A stretch of DNA of 9,194 nucleotides from Anaerolineae bacterium. GTDB lineage: Bacteria > Chloroflexota > Anaerolineae > J102. The stretch lies in NCBI GenBank assembly GCA_027036755.1, contig JALWDV010000594.1, positions 1 through 9,194 of the forward strand, written 5' to 3'. A model generated the notes under the pieces. It was not told where the DNA came from, made no database searches, and saw only the letters and a program-made list of their open reading frames with translations. This document shows positions 5,402 to 9,194 of this stretch, one piece after another; position 1 is the first letter of the stretch; each line of letters starts with the position of its first letter. The position numbers and the translations under genes are program-made.

Positions 5402-7150
5402 ATGACTGACCCAATCACCGCCATCCGCCAGGCCTTTCCCGACGCCGTCATCGATTCCGGCGAAGCCGCGGGCGAGCCTGTCGTCACCATTCGCTCCCAG
5501 CATCTGCAGGAAGTCGGGCGTTTTCTGCGCGATGACCCCGACCTGCGCTACGACCTGCTCAGCAGCCTCACCGTGGTCGATCAATCTCAACTGCCCGGCT
5601 ACGATGGCTCCGACGCCCGTTTCGTCGGCGTTTATCACGTACGGTCGGTGGCGCGCGACGGCGATCTGCTGGAGATCAAAACGCCGCTTCCGGGCGGAGA
5701 CGAGCCGGTCGCGCCCACCCTGACCGGCGTCTGGCCCGCGGCCAACTGGCACGAGCGCGAGGCCTACGATCTGATGGGCGTGCGCTACGAGGGCCACCCC
5801 GATCTGCGGCGCATCCTCCTGCCCGATGACTGGCCCGGCCACCCCTTGCGCAAAGAGATGCCCCTGGGCGGCGAACGCGTGCCCTTCTCCGTCACCTGGG
5901 AGGACGAGGAGTTCCGAATGCTGGGGCGGCAGATCATGCAGCCGGAGCAGAAGCCCCAGGCCATGCCCCGGGGCATGGATGAGAAGCACATGGTGGTCAA
6001 CATGGGGCCGCAGCATCCCTCCACCCACGGCGTTCTGCGCCTGATCGTGGAGCTGGACGGCGAGCGCATCAAGGGCGTGGACCCGGACATCGGCTATCTG
6101 CACAGCGGCTTCGAAAAACAGGCCGAAAACGTCCGCTACAAGGACTTCGTCTACTACACCGACCGCATGGACTACGTCTCCGCCATGCAGAACAACCTCT
6201 CCTACTGCGTGACAGTGGAGAAGCTGCTGGGGATAGAAGTTCCGGCCCGGGCGCAGACGATTCGCGTGATCATGGCGGAATTGCAGCGCATCGCCAGTCA
6301 TCTGGTGTGGCTGGGCACCCACGCGCTGGATGTCAGCGGCACGGGCCACGCGCTGCTCATGTACGCATTTCGTGAACGCGAGGAGATCATGGAGCTCTTC
6401 GAAATGGCCTGCGGCGCCCGGCTCACCACCTCCTACCTGCGCATCGGCGGCGTATCCGACGATCTTCCCCCCGCCTTCATCCCCCGCATGCTGGAATTTC
6501 TGGATGTGATGGACAAGCGGCTGGTGGAATATGAGGAAATGCTGAACAAGAACCCCCTGTGGCGCAAACGCCTGGAAGGCATCGGTTATCTCAGTAAGCA
6601 GGACGCCCTGGCCATGGGCGTCACTGGCCCCATGCTGCGGGGCAGCGGCGTCAAATACGACCTGCGCCGGGCCCGGCCCTACTGCGGCTACGAAAAATAC
6701 GACTTCGAAATCCCCACCTCCGATCTGGGCGACAGCTACGGGCGCTATCTGGTGCGCATGAACGAGATGAAACAATCGGTGCGCATCCTACGCCAGGCCG
6801 CGGCCATGCTGCCCGAGGGCGATTACCTGCTGGATGATCCCAAAATCGCGCCGCCCAAGCGGGAATTGCTGGATCAAAGCATGGAAGCCCTCATCCATCA
6901 CTTCAAGCTCTACACCGAGGGCGTGAAACCGCCTGCGGGCGAAGTTTACCGCGGCATCGAAGCCTCCAAGGGCGAGATGGGCTTCTACATCGTCTCCGAT
7001 GGCTCCGCCCATCCCTACCGCATGCACATCCGCACCCCCAGCTTCGCCAACCTGCAAGCCATCTCCATGATGTCCCGGGATCACCTCTTCTCCGACATGG
7101 TGGTCATCATCGGCACGATTGATATTGTGCTCGGAGACGTCGACCGGTAA
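5402..7150 (+). CDS. nuoCD: Fused NADH-quinone oxidoreductase subunits C and D
   Basis: A single 582-aa protein joins NuoC (30-kDa subunit, about residues 1-165) to NuoD (49-kDa subunit, about 195-582), the peripheral-arm proteins that build the quinone site beside NuoB. The NuoC part shows its signature HEREAYDLMG (117-126), then GHPDLRRILL. The NuoD part begins with NMGPQHPSTHG (200-210) and GYLHSGFEK, continues through DRMDY (254-258), and ends with the usual GDVDR. H209 and Y258 correspond to the quinone-contacting His38 and Tyr87 of Thermus Nqo4, with the same 49-residue separation. The linker (about 165-195) is rich in Gln, Pro and Met. E. coli has the same fusion, while many bacteria keep the genes separate. 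No Shine-Dalgarno sequence is visible before the ATG, so the start rests on the fit to the family N-terminus. Confidence 0.96.
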   Translation: MTDPITAIRQAFPDAVIDSGEAAGEPVVTIRSQHLQEVGRFLRDDPDLRYDLLSSLTVVDQSQLPGYDGSDARFVGVYHVRSVARDGDLLEIKTPLPGGDEPVAPTLTGVWPAANWHEREAYDLMGVRYEGHPDLRRILLPDDWPGHPLRKEMPLGGERVPFSVTWEDEEFRMLGRQIMQPEQKPQAMPRGMDEKHMVVNMGPQHPSTHGVLRLIVELDGERIKGVDPDIGYLHSGFEKQAENVRYKDFVYYTDRMDYVSAMQNNLSYCVTVEKLLGIEVPARAQTIRVIMAELQRIASHLVWLGTHALDVSGTGHALLMYAFREREEIMELFEMACGARLTTSYLRIGGVSDDLPPAFIPRMLEFLDVMDKRLVEYEEMLNKNPLWRKRLEGIGYLSKQDALAMGVTGPMLRGSGVKYDLRRARPYCGYEKYDFEIPTSDLGDSYGRYLVRMNEMKQSVRILRQAAAMLPEGDYLLDDPKIAPPKRELLDQSMEALIHHFKLYTEGVKPPAGEVYRGIEASKGEMGFYIVSDGSAHPYRMHIRTPSFANLQAISMMSRDHLFSDMVVIIGTIDIVLGDVDR

Positions 7151-7193
7151 GCGAGAGTGGCGCTTGTTGGTATTTGCGTTCATTCACCATCTT

Positions 7194-7265
7194 CGTCAAA
7201 CGTAAAACGTCAAACGTCATGTCGGCGGAAAGCAAGTTGACGTTTGACGCATGACGTTTGACGTT
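7194..7265. repeat. Four-copy CGTCAAACGT dyad array before nuoEF
   Basis: The 10-mer CGTCAAACGT occurs at 7194-7203 and 7208-7217. Its reverse complement ACGTTTGACG occurs at 7240-7249 and 7254-7263. Both pairs have the same 14-bp period. The inner and outer copies form a perfect 16-bp stem, 7206-7221 with 7250-7265, around a 28-nt loop. The right half also supplies several TTGACG hexamers; the one at 7258-7263 lies 16 bp before AATCAT, a weak -10 match. It could be a regulator site, an RNA processing hairpin or a dispersed repeat. Confidence 0.75.
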
Positions 7266-7311
7266 CCCCATCCACGCGAAATCATTGCCGTTTTCGATCT
7301 CTTTATTGACC

Positions 7312-9194
7312 ATGCTTTCATCGCAAGCCCGAACTGAAATCCAAGCCCTGATGGCGCAGTATCCGCGCCCTCGTTCCGCCATCCTGCCAGCGCTGTATGT
7401 GGCTCAGCGGGAGCATGGCTGGCTGCCGCCCGACGTGCAGGCCGAGATCGCCGAGATCTTCGGTCTGGAGCCCATGGAAGTGTACGCGGTGGCCGGTTTC
7501 TACAACATGCTCTACAAGAAGCCCCACGGCAAGTATCATCTGGAAATCTGCACCAATGTTTCCTGTATGCTGAGGGGGGCCGAGGAGACGGCCGAGGCGC
7601 TGAAGGAAAAACTGCACATCGATTTTGGCGAAACCACGCCCGATGGCAACTTCACTCTGAGCGAGATGGAATGTCTGGGCTCCTGCGCCACTGCGCCGGT
7701 GGTGTTCGTGCGCAAGGAGCACAGCGATTGGGGCCGTTACTACGAGAATGTCACGCCCGAGAAGGTGGACGACATGCTCAACGAGCTGCTCGCCAACGAC
7801 GAGCTGCCCATGACTCGCTGGCCCGACGACGTTCCCTACCATCACGATCATTTCCCGGGCAACGACGAGCTCCCCGAGACCAACTACATCCTCAGCCGCA
7901 TCGACAAGCCCGACAGCCACACCCTCGACAGCTACCTGGCCGATGGCGGCTACGAGACAGCCAAAAAAGTCCTGCAGATGGACCCGCAGGACGTGGTCAA
8001 CCAGGTGAAGACGGCCGGGCTGCGCGGACGCGGGGGCGCAGGCTTTCCTGCGGGCGTCAAGTGGGGATTCCTGCCCAAAGACGTCTATCCTCGCTATTTG
8101 GTGGTGAATGGCGATGAATCGGAGCCGGGCACTTTCAAAGACCGGCTGATCCTGGAATTCGATCCTCATTCGCTCATCGAGGGCATCATCTGCGCCAGTT
8201 GGGCGATTCAGGCCCACCATGCTTTCGTTTACATCCGCGGCGAATACACCCATCCCCGCAAACGCCTGAAGGACGCCATCGCCGAGGCCAAAGCCAAAGG
8301 GTATCTGGGCAAAGGCATCTTTGGCACGGATTTCGACCTGGAGATCATCGTGCATTCGGGCGCGGGCGCTTACATTTGCGGCGAGGAAACCGCGTTGCTC
8401 AGCTCGCTGGAGGGCTATCGCGGCCATCCCCGCCTCAAGCCGCCCTTCCCCGCGGTGGAAGGGCTGTACGCCAAGCCCACCATCGTCAACAATGTGGAGA
8501 CCATCACCCAGGTGGGGCACATCATGCGCCACGGCGCTGATTGGTACCACCAGTGGGGCACGGAACGCAGTCCGGGCATCCAGTTGCTTTCGGTCAGCGG
8601 CCAGGTGAAGAAGCCGGGCGTATACGAAGTGCCCTACGGCATCACCCTGCGCCAGCTCATCTACGACCTGGCGGGGGGCACGGTGGATGATCGCCCCATC
8701 AAGAGCATTGTGCCCGGCGGCCTTTCCATGCCCCAGCTCACCCCCGACAAGCTGGACACGCCCATCGATTTCGAATCCCTGGCCGCAGCCGGGTCCATGC
8801 TGGGCTCGGGCGGCGTCATCGTCATCTGCGAAGGCGAGAGCATCGTGCCTATCGCCCGCCGCACCTCCGCCTTCTACCGCGAGGAATCGTGCGGCAAATG
8901 CACGCCCTGTCGCGAGGGCGGCACCTGGATCGAGACCATCCTGGAGCGCATCGAGGCGGGCCAGGGCACGCTAGAAGACCTGCAAGAGATCGAGCACATC
9001 TCCAAATACATCGAGCAGCAATCCTTCTGCCCCTTTGGCGCCGCTTCGGTTTGGGGCGTGCAAAGCATGTTGCGCCACTTCCGCCCCGAATTCGAGCAAT
9101 ACATCCTGGAAACCAACCCCGAGCAGAAGAAGCCCGATATTCCCGCTCGGCCGATTTATCGGCAGTACCATGGGAAGCCTCTGGAAAATAAACT
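7312..9194 (+). CDS. nuoEF: Fused NADH-quinone oxidoreductase subunits E and F (3' end outside window)
   Basis: One uninterrupted frame of 627 codons runs to the window edge and encodes NuoE followed by NuoF, the NADH-oxidising tip of complex I. The NuoE part (about 1-155) is a thioredoxin-like [2Fe-2S] domain with all four ligands: C80 and C85 (CTNVSC), C121 and C125 (CLGSC). After a linker of about 30 residues comes NuoF, with the FMN/NADH region GLRGRGGAGFP (236-246), NGDESEPGTFKDR (266-278) and GAGAYICGEE (350-359). An SLBB-like segment follows from 424 (SVSGQVKKPGVYEVP), then the N3 [4Fe-4S] ligands C527, C530 and C533 (SCGKCTPC) and C573 (SFCPFG). The tail after about 600 (QKKPDIPARP) is longer than E. 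coli NuoF and has no stop in view. The ATG at 7312 has no Shine-Dalgarno sequence; an in-frame TTG two codons earlier is an alternative. The gene lies 161 bp after nuoCD. Confidence 0.93.
   Translation, partial: MLSSQARTEIQALMAQYPRPRSAILPALYVAQREHGWLPPDVQAEIAEIFGLEPMEVYAVAGFYNMLYKKPHGKYHLEICTNVSCMLRGAEETAEALKEKLHIDFGETTPDGNFTLSEMECLGSCATAPVVFVRKEHSDWGRYYENVTPEKVDDMLNELLANDELPMTRWPDDVPYHHDHFPGNDELPETNYILSRIDKPDSHTLDSYLADGGYETAKKVLQMDPQDVVNQVKTAGLRGRGGAGFPAGVKWGFLPKDVYPRYLVVNGDESEPGTFKDRLILEFDPHSLIEGIICASWAIQAHHAFVYIRGEYTHPRKRLKDAIAEAKAKGYLGKGIFGTDFDLEIIVHSGAGAYICGEETALLSSLEGYRGHPRLKPPFPAVEGLYAKPTIVNNVETITQVGHIMRHGADWYHQWGTERSPGIQLLSVSGQVKKPGVYEVPYGITLRQLIYDLAGGTVDDRPIKSIVPGGLSMPQLTPDKLDTPIDFESLAAAGSMLGSGGVIVICEGESIVPIARRTSAFYREESCGKCTPCREGGTWIETILERIEAGQGTLEDLQEIEHISKYIEQQSFCPFGAASVWGVQSMLRHFRPEFEQYILETNPEQKKPDIPARPIYRQYHGKPLENK

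Noticed and set aside
5336..6775. 479-codon open frame on the minus strand opposite nuoCD
   Set aside because: It is a shadow of the clear NuoCD protein. Its His/Val/Ala-rich composition is typical of an antisense GC-rich frame.
7740..7870. Possible hidden frameshift or missed stop between NuoE and NuoF
   Set aside because: I read the codons through the junction one by one: the frame is unchanged, there is no stop, and both flanking domains are in the same phase.
7318..8550. 410-codon open frame on the minus strand opposite nuoEF
   Set aside because: The plus strand encodes NuoE and NuoF with every cluster ligand; the antisense frame matches nothing.

Overview
The window reads as a GC-rich bacterial chromosome segment. 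The best guess for its host is a Chloroflexota member (Anaerolineae/Caldilineae-like). That guess is inference. It rests on the secreted β-helix protein with a Pro/Thr tail ending in WLPLI, the many small intergenic dyads and miniature transposon-like elements, and the style of the complex I genes. No rRNA or tRNA is present to confirm it.

Layout. (1) Positions 1-688, minus strand: the N-terminal 229 codons of rsgA, a ribosome-assembly GTPase, cut by the window edge just as the G3 motif begins. (2) Positions 689-1494: about 0.8 kb without a convincing gene. It holds two miniature inverted-repeat elements that can be delimited by their own target-site duplications: a 267-bp multi-hairpin element with a 9-bp duplication, and a 174-bp element with GTAA ends and an 8-bp duplication (IS66-like rules). 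(3) Positions 1495-4068, plus strand: an 857-aa secreted protein with a signal peptide, a CSLREA-like N-terminus, a polymorphic β-helix, a choice-of-anchor-Q-like segment, two Ig-like domains and a Pro/Thr tail. (4) From about 4190 to the window end: the first half of a complex I (NADH:quinone oxidoreductase) operon, in the order nuoA, nuoB, fused nuoCD, fused nuoEF. A good sigma-70-like promoter lies in front of nuoA.

How the genes fit together. NuoB and the CD fusion form the N2-cluster and quinone-site module, NuoA is part of the membrane arm at that junction, and the EF fusion is the NADH-oxidising tip. The remaining nuo genes (G onward) would be expected downstream. The three gaps inside the operon are wide (122, 82 and 161 bp) for a nuo operon, and each carries a different inverted repeat.

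The most noteworthy points are the in-frame NuoE-NuoF fusion beside a NuoC-NuoD fusion, the two delimitable non-autonomous elements (one ending 18 bp before the start codon of the β-helix gene), and the four-copy CGTCAAACGT dyad in front of nuoEF. I found no CRISPR array, defence system, or wholly new gene system.
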